Positions 1 to 6,961 are shown, counted from the first letter of the stretch. The stretch is DNA of 7,024 nt from Candidatus Poseidoniaceae archaeon (GCA_013330285.1 DUIP01000100.1:1-7024), one strand, 5' to 3'. The notes: generated by a model from the letters alone, not told the origin. Numbers and translations: made by a program.

Positions 1-1
1 C

Positions 2-673
2 ACGTGTGATCCAAACGACGGTGGCCGGATTGTCTTCATGGCGGATGGTTCTGCATTAATCAACGCCATGTACGACTACGAAGGTTTCAACGATGGTGAA
101 TATGGCCCAACCAACAAAACAATCCCTGAAAATGACAACCGAAAGTGGGCTATGGATTTCATTGCTGAGGCATTGATGTCGACAGAACCTGACGAAGCGG
201 GGCAACCTTCGCCAACCGCCATGGTCATCTTCGATGAATCGAGGCACCCTCAAAACGCACTTCTAGCGGATTCATACAACACCATCTACTTCCTTCTGGT
301 GTACTTTACCGGAGAAGGCCTTGCCATGCTCCTGCTCTTCTTGGTGCTGTTCGTGACCTTTGAAGCCGTTCTGCTCAAGAAGCGAGATCCCGAGCCATGG
401 CGCCACGTCTTCAGCATCATTTACTACGGGTTTGGTGATGCTAATCGCTACACATACTACGCGAAGAGCGAGAAAATCCGACAGGTGTTCCTCTCGAAGG
501 TTCGCAATCAAAACGGCCTCACTCGTGAAGAGTTCCATGCCATGCCGGCAAAGGATCTTGTTGCCCTCATCAATGACCCTGTGCTTGCGAAGTTCGCTAT
601 TGAACCCAGCAAGTACTCATTAGAACAAACCGTGGCTGTGGTGAAGAGAATCAAAGCGTGGGGCAGAACCTGA
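2..673 (+). CDS. DUF4350-like membrane-anchored protein, C-terminal part (5' end outside window)
   Basis: The reading frame is open to the left edge. The codons before the ATG at base 38 encode GGRIVF, which fits the strand preceding the ADGSAL turn of a ThuA/glutamine-amidotransferase-like DUF4350 fold, so that ATG is probably internal. About 223 residues are visible. Counting from the ATG at 38, residues 1-70 look like the end of the DUF4350 domain and finish in VIFDESRH, which matches the family's 'FDE-H' ending. Residues 82-113 form a hydrophobic membrane segment. The KKRDPEPWR that follows suggests that the last roughly 95 residues, helical and basic, lie in the cytoplasm. DUF4350 proteins commonly sit beside DUF58 and MoxR ATPase genes and have no settled biochemical role. 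Nine bases separate this gene from the DUF58 gene, and the stop codon is part of the next gene's ribosome binding site. The family call is moderate, the coding call strong. Confidence 0.8.
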   Translation, partial: TCDPNDGGRIVFMADGSALINAMYDYEGFNDGEYGPTNKTIPENDNRKWAMDFIAEALMSTEPDEAGQPSPTAMVIFDESRHPQNALLADSYNTIYFLLVYFTGEGLAMLLLFLVLFVTFEAVLLKKRDPEPWRHVFSIIYYGFGDANRYTYYAKSEKIRQVFLSKVRNQNGLTREEFHAMPAKDLVALINDPVLAKFAIEPSKYSLEQTVAVVKRIKAWGRT

Positions 674-685
674 GGTGAGATCATG
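671..685 (+). promoter_or_regulatory. Stop codon fused to ribosome binding site and next start
   Basis: The stop of the DUF4350-like gene runs directly into the binding site of the DUF58 gene: TGA-GGTGAGATC-ATG. GAGGTGA matches the complement of the conserved 16S rRNA 3' end and lies at normal spacing. It fixes the DUF58 start at 683 and suggests translational coupling. Confidence 0.8.
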
Positions 686-1936
686 TGGACACGTAAGGCA
701 TCATTCACATTCACTGGAGGGATCGCTCTGGTGCTCATCGGGATGATGATTTCCAACCTTCAAATGATGATCTTAGGGTTGACCTTCGTTGCCTTCATCG
801 TGGTTAATTCGTGGATTTCAGGCCACGGCGAAGTCGAGGTTCAGCGAACACTTTCTGCAGACAACCTCTACAAAGGCGATGACTTGTATGTCGAATTGCT
901 TGTCACGAACCGTTCCAATAGGAACACCCAGTTGCTCGAAGTGTACGATAATATTCCCCATGAGATGAAATTACGGAGTGGCCTCAATCAAATGCGACTC
1001 AACCTAAAGCCAGGTGAAAGTGCGCGAATCCGCTACGTACTGCGATGCCCATTACGAGGACACTATTCCATCGGGCCTGTTTCGCTCCGTTCACGCAATA
1101 CCTTCAATCTCGGTGTCGATGAAATGTATGTCGATCACCACAGTGACATCGTGATTTTCCCACAAATCAAGGAAGTCGAGGAAGCGTTCCTTCGATCTCG
1201 CACTCCAAAAATGTACACTGGAGCGACAACACTCCGAACACCTGGACAGGGTTCCGAATTTTACTCACTTCGCGAATATGTCCCCGGCGACCCGTTCAAG
1301 AACATCAATTGGAAGGCTTTCGCCCGAACTGGAGAGTTGATGGTCAACGAAAAGTGTCGAGATGCGGTGACTGACCTGTATTTATTGCTGGACAGTCGAG
1401 ATATTTCTCGAATCGGAACCGTGCTCAAGAACCCGCTCGAAATGGGAACCGTTTCTGCAGCCAGCCTTGCTGCCTTCTTCCTCAAGCGACGGGACTCCGT
1501 TGCTCTGGCCATTTTCGATGAAAAGCTCTCCTACCTACCACCAGATACCGGTGACAAGCAGTACTTCAAAATCCTGAGCGCCCTTGCTGGAGTCTCGCCA
1601 AAGGGTGCAATGCCACTTCAAGCCGTGACCAACTCCCTCAGTGGCCGTTTCAGTCGAGGCAGCCCGGTGTTCATCATCTCCTCGTGTGAAGGCGACGGAA
1701 CCGTCCCTGCTGCCGTAAGAGATTTGGTCGGCAGAGGTCACGAAGTGACCGTCTTATCGCCATCGAGCATCGACTTTGAACGCTTGGTCAGCAGGATCCC
1801 ACGTATGTCCTACGAAGTGCTCAAACTTGAGCGTCAAAACAGACTCACCACACTCGCTGGTTCAGGAGCGCAAGTCATTGATTGGATGCCCGACATGGAC
1901 CTTTCTCAAGCATTGATGCAGGTAAGGGGGTACTAA
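683..1936 (+). CDS. DUF58 domain protein (vWA-like fold), two N-terminal membrane helices
   Basis: This 417-residue protein has two hydrophobic segments at about residues 10-25 and 27-46. A beta-rich region follows at about 50-160, with VEVQRTLSADNLYKGD, a sequence typical of the start of the extracytoplasmic-type domain in this family. The DUF58 signature is at about 189-222: a G-SEF-SLREY-PGDP stretch, then INWKAFART and a trailing LMVNE. A vWA-like region begins at DLYLLLDSRD (231-240) and continues through FLKRRDSVALAIFD (266-279) to the end. The expected metal-binding DxSxS motif reads D237-S-R-D-I, so it is degenerate. Length and architecture are normal for the family. DUF58 proteins are often encoded with MoxR AAA+ ATPases and thought to act in envelope-associated or complex-maturation processes, but the mechanism is not established. 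The gene lies 9 bases after its upstream neighbour and 2 bases before the next gene. The start is supported by GAGGTGA at 672-678. Confidence 0.92.
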   Translation: MWTRKASFTFTGGIALVLIGMMISNLQMMILGLTFVAFIVVNSWISGHGEVEVQRTLSADNLYKGDDLYVELLVTNRSNRNTQLLEVYDNIPHEMKLRSGLNQMRLNLKPGESARIRYVLRCPLRGHYSIGPVSLRSRNTFNLGVDEMYVDHHSDIVIFPQIKEVEEAFLRSRTPKMYTGATTLRTPGQGSEFYSLREYVPGDPFKNINWKAFARTGELMVNEKCRDAVTDLYLLLDSRDISRIGTVLKNPLEMGTVSAASLAAFFLKRRDSVALAIFDEKLSYLPPDTGDKQYFKILSALAGVSPKGAMPLQAVTNSLSGRFSRGSPVFIISSCEGDGTVPAAVRDLVGRGHEVTVLSPSSIDFERLVSRIPRMSYEVLKLERQNRLTTLAGSGAQVIDWMPDMDLSQALMQVRGY

Positions 1937-1941
1937 GCATG
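1923..1941 (+). promoter_or_regulatory. Ribosome binding site deciding the start of the membrane protein gene
   Basis: TAAGGGGG at 1923-1930, inside the last codons of the DUF58 gene, is a purine-rich Shine-Dalgarno-like stretch 8 bases before the ATG at 1939. It supports this start over the upstream in-frame ATG at 1882, which would overlap the DUF58 gene by 55 bases. Confidence 0.55.
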
Positions 1942-3162
1942 GCAGATGATGTTGGCCTCCAAAAAGACGTCACCGTTGGTGGAGATTACCGTCCGAGAAC
2001 GCTTCATCTCAAATTGTTGAGAAAGCAATGGCAAATTTTGGCTCTGCAAATCATCGCAACCGTCGCTCTTGTCGGGATGTACCTTGAAGTCGTATCGACC
2101 TATGTTGTTGGCTCAATTGACCACACCATGCTGTTTGATACAATCGAGGTCTTGATTGGACAGCAGCTTCCAATTGGGGACTTCCTTACCGGTGAGGGAA
2201 GCTCTGGTCTTGGGCGATTCTCAGTTCCACTTGTACTTGGGCTTACACTTGGTGGAAGCATGGCGCTGCTCGCCTTCCAAACACCAAAAACCCAGCAGAG
2301 AATCAAACTTGGTTTCATCATCACATTGATTGTCATGTTGATTGGAAGACTGGTCGTATCGTGGGGCTTTGGCATGCTCACCAGTTTCGACCTACGTCTT
2401 CCAGATCAAGCAGAACTTTCAACCCTAGAATGGCCACTGCTGATGATTTTGTCGTTGATGATTTTGTTCATGTACCTGCTACCTGTCATCATGGGCACCC
2501 GTGGAATTTGGGGCTTATCTCGCCGTTCAATTGCATGGTCGATTGGTTTCACCCTGCTGTTCCTTGGTATCCACGCCATCCTAGCGTTCCCGCTCATCAA
2601 CGGACAATTAGGCTCGTATGGGGATGCGCTGACAACGGTGGAGACGCAATTTACCGAACCGACCATTGGACTGTTTGGATTGATGCTGGTCACCAATGAA
2701 CAGTTCGCTCTGATCATGATTGCCGTGCTCATCATGGTGTTCCAAGAGTCCTCATATGGTGTCATTCGATACCTTGAGTATGCATATCGGCTTCCTGAGT
2801 CGTGCAAGCGAGACCCGGAATATGTTCGACAAATGGACAACGTGCTGAACACACATCTGAAGCACACCTTTGGCTTCCTTGGCCTGACCGGAATCGCAAC
2901 AATGGTCGCCCTTGGATTCCACAGCGTTCTGCTCGACATCGTCGAAGGATCAACTGGAAGTCAATGGGCTGGACAAGTCTCTGAATCCATTGAATTATCA
3001 CTCACCTACGGCTTGGTGATTTCGGCACTGATGTTTTTGAGCATCATGGCTTTGTTGAGGTTCTTTGTCCCTTGGGAACGTGTATGGGGACTTGTCAACA
3101 CCATCCGTGGTGAAAATCAGGCTGCACCAGTTGCAGCGACGAAAGACGTCGTTGATCTCTAA
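1939..3162 (+). CDS. Multi-pass membrane protein of unknown function (about 8 helices)
   Basis: I do not recognise a named family. The 407-residue protein starts MADDVGLQKD with a short basic N-terminus, followed by hydrophobic segments at about residues 31-58, 93-113, 123-147, 165-187, 197-220, 241-269, 309-335 and 353-377, giving roughly eight membrane helices. A charged loop at about 271-308 contains YLEYAYRLPESCKRDPEY, and the C-terminal 30 residues are polar. No transporter signature or catalytic motif is evident. An in-frame ATG at 1882 would add 19 polar residues (MDARHGPFSS...) overlapping the DUF58 gene. The ATG at 1939 is preferred because it follows the DUF58 stop by 2 bases and has a purine-rich ribosome binding site. 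Context suggests a membrane partner of the DUF58/DUF4350 proteins, which is an inference from tight operon packing only. Confidence 0.85.
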   Translation: MADDVGLQKDVTVGGDYRPRTLHLKLLRKQWQILALQIIATVALVGMYLEVVSTYVVGSIDHTMLFDTIEVLIGQQLPIGDFLTGEGSSGLGRFSVPLVLGLTLGGSMALLAFQTPKTQQRIKLGFIITLIVMLIGRLVVSWGFGMLTSFDLRLPDQAELSTLEWPLLMILSLMILFMYLLPVIMGTRGIWGLSRRSIAWSIGFTLLFLGIHAILAFPLINGQLGSYGDALTTVETQFTEPTIGLFGLMLVTNEQFALIMIAVLIMVFQESSYGVIRYLEYAYRLPESCKRDPEYVRQMDNVLNTHLKHTFGFLGLTGIATMVALGFHSVLLDIVEGSTGSQWAGQVSESIELSLTYGLVISALMFLSIMALLRFFVPWERVWGLVNTIRGENQAAPVAATKDVVDL

Positions 3163-3163
3163 T

Positions 3164-3176
3164 TGGTAATTTACCA
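3164..3176. repeat. Perfect inverted repeat at the convergent gene junction
   Basis: TGGTAA-T-TTACCA is a perfect 6-base-arm inverted repeat. It starts 2 bases after the plus-strand stop (3160-3162), and its right arm includes the TAA stop of the minus-strand gene (3171-3173). As RNA it could form only a short hairpin (4 pairs, AATTT loop), and no T-tract follows on either strand, so a terminator role is uncertain. Confidence 0.4.
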
Positions 3177-3413
3177 GACACGTTGTAATACGCGTCCAAG
3201 GAATTCGGTAAACAGCATGAGCCCAATGGGTAAGCCACACCAGCCCACAATGAACGAGAGCCATGCTGGAGAATCGATGGCATCCATTGCACTTGGTTGA
3301 AGGACAACAAACCCAACAACAGCAGCGACAAACAAAAGGCGCTCGAGAACCATTGGATAGGCACGACCAGGAGATTCATCGCGAGCCATGAGTGTCGTAG
3401 CCTCTTCTGACAT
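3171..3413 (-). CDS. Small two-helix membrane protein, unknown function
   Basis: The 80-residue product has a polar, acidic N-terminus (MSEEATTLMARDESPGR), a hydrophobic segment at about residues 22-39, a short loop, a second hydrophobic segment at about 50-70, and a basic end (GRVLQRVW). This looks like a helical hairpin in the membrane with a short soluble head. It is the last gene of the minus-strand cluster, 9 bases after the large coiled-coil gene. Its start is supported by GAGGTGGT, which overlaps that gene's stop. No family is recognised. The tight spacing and clean membrane pattern argue that it is a real gene despite its size. It could anchor or sense for the coiled-coil protein encoded just before it, which is a guess from position. 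Methionines at residues 9 and 21 are alternative starts with weaker support. Confidence 0.72.
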   Translation of the reverse strand: MSEEATTLMARDESPGRAYPMVLERLLFVAAVVGFVVLQPSAMDAIDSPAWLSFIVGWCGLPIGLMLFTEFLGRVLQRVW

Positions 3414-3425
3414 TCAACCACCTCA
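3411..3425 (-). promoter_or_regulatory. Stop codon fused to ribosome binding site and next start
   Basis: On the minus strand the stop of the 1057-residue gene reads TGA-GGTGGTTGA-ATG. GAGGTGG is the ribosome binding site of the 80-residue membrane protein gene. It supports both the reality of that small gene and its start codon. Confidence 0.75.
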
Positions 3426-6400
3426 AAGATCCAATCCAGAGAGTCGTGCTTCCAATGCCGCAAGTGCGGGATCTACTTTCACTTCAACGACCGGTTCTTT
3501 TCGGTGCTCCCAAGAAGCGTCGAGTTGTGCTAACTCAGCTTCTAAGGCGGCTCGTTCATCGCTACCTTCGCCATCCATCGAGACGACTGGAATTGGCTCA
3601 GCATGGACTTGAGTTGTGGCCTCTGATTCTACAGCATCATCAACTGGAACAGGCATTGATTCCCAGCCATCTTCATTGGAGGATGAATGTTCTGGAGTTG
3701 CATCGAGCGAGACTGGTACTTCACCGGCAAGAGACGATTCCATGGTTGCAACCATTTCGGTCTCGACGGGGGTGCGCTGAGAGGCTGGAACGGATTCTCG
3801 CTCATATGGGAGCAGGCCATCGCGCTGGAATTCCCAGAGCATACCTCTTGGTACTCCGTCTGCAAGACCAGATGCATCGAGTTGTGTGATGAGTTCCTCA
3901 AGCACACGAGCCGTGTCTTCCAAGGCTACAGCCTCTCCTGCATCCCTTTGGTCCGCCTCAAGATAGATATCATCCAATGCGACTTGAATCAGTTTTCGAG
4001 TCGCCTGAGCAATGCTCGGTAATGCTTCTGGGCGAGTGCAATTGTTGAGCAGGGCTTCCACTTCCTCTGGCGGAGCACCCAATCGAACCAGTTGCTCGAG
4101 CACATTTCTCAATCGACGAAGCATGGTGATCGAACGGTCATAATCTTCGAGAAGGTGTTCCAAATCGATGACGACATGCCCTACAGTTTCACCAAGTTGG
4201 TGTTCCAGCCGCTGTTGAACCGACCAGCGTGCGAGCCCTCGAACTGCCCCTGCGGTTTGCGGCACTTGACGTTCGAGCAAGGTCATGACTTCGCTTGACA
4301 AAAGATGCCGTGGTGTGGCTGCGACATGGTCCACTGTGGATTGAATCACTTGAAGGCCACGCTCAACAGCCCGGTCGAGTAAGGTCACAGAGTACCCCAA
4401 AGCCCGGGCATGTTCGAGCCGTTCGAGGACAGGGCCAAGGCCGTCAAAGGTGGCAGCATCATCAAGCAAGGCTTGGGCGAGTGGTTCTTCCGCGAGCCTC
4501 GCCCGTAGGCGCTCAGCTTCCTGAATATCCGTCACTGCCGCTTCATGGGCATCTGACAAGGCTTCTGCTCGCTCGATCAATGAAGCAAGTTCTGCTTCAG
4601 AATGACCACGACGTGCACCAAGGTCACCCAATTCGCGTAGAATTTGACGGCGTTCTTGCATCAGTTCTCGCAACTCTGCTTGAACTTGGGCTTGCCTCGC
4701 CTCATCCGCAGCTAAGCGGTCACGATCTTCTTCAGCCCGGCGACGGCTCGCCTTCGCCTCTGCCTCGATAGCGGCAAGTTCCGCGGTATTTGTTTTGACT
4801 TTCTCATCGAGCAGGAGGACTTCGGCTTGAGCTCGAGCGTGGCGTTCTCGTGTTGCAGCAACCTGTTCCTGAAGAACTTGAAGGCGACGCTCATCGTCCT
4901 CTGTTTGTTGCCGTATCGTTGCCAATTGTTGGCTGTGAGTGTCGAGTTCTGCATTGAGTTCTGCTTCCTTGAGCGACATGTCTTCGATCGCTGTACGAAG
5001 CGATTCGCTGGAGGATGCATCCCCGAGTGCTTTGGCCAACTCTGCAGCCCGCACTGAGACTTGATGTTCAAGTTCATTGACTCGACGAACCAGACGCTCT
5101 GCTCGATTTTCTGCTTGCTCTGTTAATGCCTTGGCTTGCGCCAATTCAATTTGCATTGTGCTAAATTGGCTGTGAGCCTCCTCAAGAGAGGTCGTTGATT
5201 CCGTACGGGTTTCAGTGGCTTCTCTTGCTATGATTTGTGCAGCATTTGCTGCTGCAATTGAGGAATCCAAGTGACTTTGAAGAGCGGCCTTTTCCTTCTC
5301 CAATTCATCAATTCGATGATCTGCAGTTTCTAGACGCCGACGTAATCCAGCATCCACAGCCAAGGGTTGGGCCGTATCGCCGGGCAAACCACCGCTCACA
5401 ACATCAACAGTTTCTGAAAATGTAGCCCTGGCTCGACTCTTGCGCAATTGTTCCATTCCAATTTCAAAGCCAAACAAATCGTTCAGTTTTGCCTTGAGGG
5501 TGGCCCTGCGGCTCTCCGAACGAGTCCGGAGCGTCACAAGCAAATCATGGAAATCATCAAGCTTGAATTCTTCAACTGTGCCGGATTCTCTTGAAATGAT
5601 GCTTCCTGCAGGGAGTCGGTGCAACTTCAAGAGGCGAGTGGAATCTGTGAAGGTCAGCATGGCCTCTTCGAGGGACTGTCCCTCGGGAGCGGAAACACCC
5701 ACAGGCACACCTCGTGCCAGCAACACCGAAACGGATGTCGAGGATTGACCGGATTGAAGATGGCCAGTGACCTGTTCCTTGACGCCAGCGGTGAGCATGG
5801 ACAAGATTGCATCCGGACCACCTCGGCCTTCACGAAGGACAAAGCCATCAGGAATTGGACCACCGGCTGCGCCAATGGCTCCAACTTCCCCATCAAGAAC
5901 TGCAGCCACTGCAGAAATCAATCGCGCATGGTTGGTATTCGCCTCGGTCCACACACCCAATGACACGTCACCGGCTTTGGCTAAGAGAAGCGAGCCATCT
6001 TCATGGTGCATCGTCCAATGACTTCCATTACTGACGCCATCCTCATCGAGCACGCTGATGTTCATGGATTCAAGTGTGGAATGGATTTCTTGTGCCAACA
6101 TTTCTGGAGAATTGGGCAAGTCGCCAACGCTGTCGATGAGCATACCTTGATCGATAGCAACGGCGCCACGAACGGTATCGCGCTCCACAACAGCCCGTAG
6201 CACGGAAGACAAATCTCTGGCGAGAAGACGAACAACAGCGTCGCCACGAGGCAGGAGTCCCTGGCGGTCTGCTTGATGCTCAAACGCTTCAGGGATTGTT
6301 TCTGCCACACTTCCAAGACCGGCGAGCGAATATGATCCTGCGATGTGACGGCAATGTTCCTTCGCCTCAAGTTCCTCGAGCCTCAGGCGAGCTTCCTTTC

Positions 6401-6596
6401 CTGCAAGCAAAAGTTTGCCTTTCCCGGATTCTGCAAGCCAACCAACAACACGGCCTGCTCGAACCAGCCGGTGCCCTGCTGGCGTTTTTCTTCGGCCAAT
6501 CCATGTGCTGATGACGCCGTGGTCGAATGATTGAATCGCACCAGCCTCGACAGAAATTGCGCCTTCAACTGGTGTTCCTTGTGGTAGTGTAAACAT
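3423..6596 (-). CDS. Large Roadblock/LC7-like and coiled-coil scaffold protein
   Basis: No named orthologue is recognised for this 1057-residue, apparently soluble protein. Residues 1-80 are a beta-rich N-terminal region. Residues about 125-236 resemble a Roadblock/LC7 domain: a helix, then TVRGAVAIDQGMLIDSVGD, then a later strand pair DGSLLLAKAGDVSLGVW and a closing helix NTNHARLISAVAAVL. Residues about 250-355 could be a PATAN/DUF4388-like domain (AILSMLTAGVKEQVTGHL, then VSVLLARGVPVGVSA), which is less certain. Residues about 415-705 are a long coiled coil rich in E, A, R, Q and L. Residues about 706-910 are helical and globular-looking. From about 930 the protein is acidic and probably disordered, with ALEAELAQLD at 1017 and ALEARLSGLD at 1047. 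No Walker A or B motif is present, so it is not an SMC/Rad50 ATPase. Roadblock domains usually dimerise and bind or regulate small GTPases. The neighbouring gene encodes a single Roadblock domain, so the two may pair. A scaffold or cytoskeleton-like role is inference. Confidence 0.85.
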   Translation of the reverse strand: MFTLPQGTPVEGAISVEAGAIQSFDHGVISTWIGRRKTPAGHRLVRAGRVVGWLAESGKGKLLLAGKEARLRLEELEAKEHCRHIAGSYSLAGLGSVAETIPEAFEHQADRQGLLPRGDAVVRLLARDLSSVLRAVVERDTVRGAVAIDQGMLIDSVGDLPNSPEMLAQEIHSTLESMNISVLDEDGVSNGSHWTMHHEDGSLLLAKAGDVSLGVWTEANTNHARLISAVAAVLDGEVGAIGAAGGPIPDGFVLREGRGGPDAILSMLTAGVKEQVTGHLQSGQSSTSVSVLLARGVPVGVSAPEGQSLEEAMLTFTDSTRLLKLHRLPAGSIISRESGTVEEFKLDDFHDLLVTLRTRSESRRATLKAKLNDLFGFEIGMEQLRKSRARATFSETVDVVSGGLPGDTAQPLAVDAGLRRRLETADHRIDELEKEKAALQSHLDSSIAAANAAQIIAREATETRTESTTSLEEAHSQFSTMQIELAQAKALTEQAENRAERLVRRVNELEHQVSVRAAELAKALGDASSSESLRTAIEDMSLKEAELNAELDTHSQQLATIRQQTEDDERRLQVLQEQVAATRERHARAQAEVLLLDEKVKTNTAELAAIEAEAKASRRRAEEDRDRLAADEARQAQVQAELRELMQERRQILRELGDLGARRGHSEAELASLIERAEALSDAHEAAVTDIQEAERLRARLAEEPLAQALLDDAATFDGLGPVLERLEHARALGYSVTLLDRAVERGLQVIQSTVDHVAATPRHLLSSEVMTLLERQVPQTAGAVRGLARWSVQQRLEHQLGETVGHVVIDLEHLLEDYDRSITMLRRLRNVLEQLVRLGAPPEEVEALLNNCTRPEALPSIAQATRKLIQVALDDIYLEADQRDAGEAVALEDTARVLEELITQLDASGLADGVPRGMLWEFQRDGLLPYERESVPASQRTPVETEMVATMESSLAGEVPVSLDATPEHSSSNEDGWESMPVPVDDAVESEATTQVHAEPIPVVSMDGEGSDERAALEAELAQLDASWEHRKEPVVEVKVDPALAALEARLSGLDL

Positions 6597-6608
6597 TTCA
6601 TCAACTCA
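6594..6608 (-). promoter_or_regulatory. Stop codon close to start of the large coiled-coil gene
   Basis: On the minus strand the junction reads TGA-GTTGATGAA-ATG. The 9-base gap equals the other stop/start junctions, but the ribosome binding match (TGAGTTGATGA) is weaker. The layout suggests re-initiation after the Roadblock gene. Confidence 0.5.
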
Positions 6609-6944
6609 CTGTGGGGTGGTGGCAAAGATCCTTCGATCTCTATCAATGGCATGACGCCAGCGTGCCAAGCGGCCGCCAGAACCGGACAATGCTACAACCC
6701 GTGTTGGGGACGCCACGTCAATCATTGTACGTTCCTTCCCTTCACACCAAACCTCGTAGATTGCTCCCAATCCAAGAGCATCTGCCGCTTCGAGAGCAGC
6801 GGATAGGACGTCCACTGCATGATCGACTGGTGGTATTGCGCCCTCATCGCCAACGCTCGCCAATAGAGAACCACTGTCATCGAACAACATGGCTTGTTGA
6901 ACGCCATCAAGGCGATACAATCCGGCCAGCGCACGTTGTAACAT
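6606..6944 (-). CDS. Roadblock/LC7 domain protein
   Basis: The 112-residue product is essentially one Roadblock/LC7 fold, close to the family's usual length. A first helix (LQRALAGLYRLDGV, residues 2-15) is followed by the strand-turn-strand VQQAMLFDDSGSLLASVGDE (15-34). A second helix DHAVDVLSAALEAADALG (41-58) follows, then strands AIYEVWCEGKE (61-71), RTMIDVAS (72-79) and TRVVALSG (81-88), and a final helix. The pattern V--A---D--G-LL-S-GDE is characteristic. Such proteins dimerise and act as regulators or scaffolds for Ras-like GTPases such as MglA in bacteria and related GTPases in archaea. Here it is the first gene in view of a minus-strand operon, 9 bases before the large protein that carries a similar domain, so a heterodimer is plausible. 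The start is supported by GAGAGGT about 10 bases upstream and by an in-frame TGA just before the ATG. Confidence 0.85.
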   Translation of the reverse strand: MLQRALAGLYRLDGVQQAMLFDDSGSLLASVGDEGAIPPVDHAVDVLSAALEAADALGLGAIYEVWCEGKERTMIDVASPTRVVALSGSGGRLARWRHAIDRDRRIFATTPQ

Positions 6945-6961
6945 GGATGCTCAAACCTCTC
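6945..6961 (-). promoter_or_regulatory. Leader and ribosome binding site of the Roadblock gene
   Basis: On the minus strand GAGAGGT (6955-6961) lies 10 bases before the ATG at 6944. The spacing is slightly long but acceptable. An in-frame TGA in the leader rules out a longer start nearby. Confidence 0.5.

Noticed and set aside
38..40. ATG as the true start of the DUF4350-like gene
   Set aside because: The frame stays open to the window edge and the preceding residues GGRIVF fit the fold, so this is an internal methionine.
1882..1938. Upstream in-frame ATG for the membrane protein gene
   Set aside because: It lies inside the DUF58 coding region and adds 19 polar residues. The ATG at 1939 has better spacing and a purine-rich binding site.
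2406..2939. Minus-strand 177-codon open frame opposite the membrane protein gene
   Set aside because: The plus strand gives clear membrane helices with proper operon spacing, while this frame gives a serine/arginine/proline-rich shadow.
3446..3889. Plus-strand 147-codon open frame opposite the tail of the large protein
   Set aside because: Low-complexity R/L/H-rich translation antisense to a well-supported gene; a shadow.
4295..4771. Plus-strand 158-codon open frame opposite the coiled-coil gene
   Set aside because: It is antisense to a coherent coiled-coil frame, is rich in R, Q, P, H and L, and shows no domain-like pattern. It looks like a codon-bias shadow.
3423..6596. SMC/Rad50-like ATPase
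   Set aside because: Long coiled coil only. No Walker A is present (SGKGK at about residue 57 lacks the GxxxxGK[ST] layout), nor a signature motif or Walker B.
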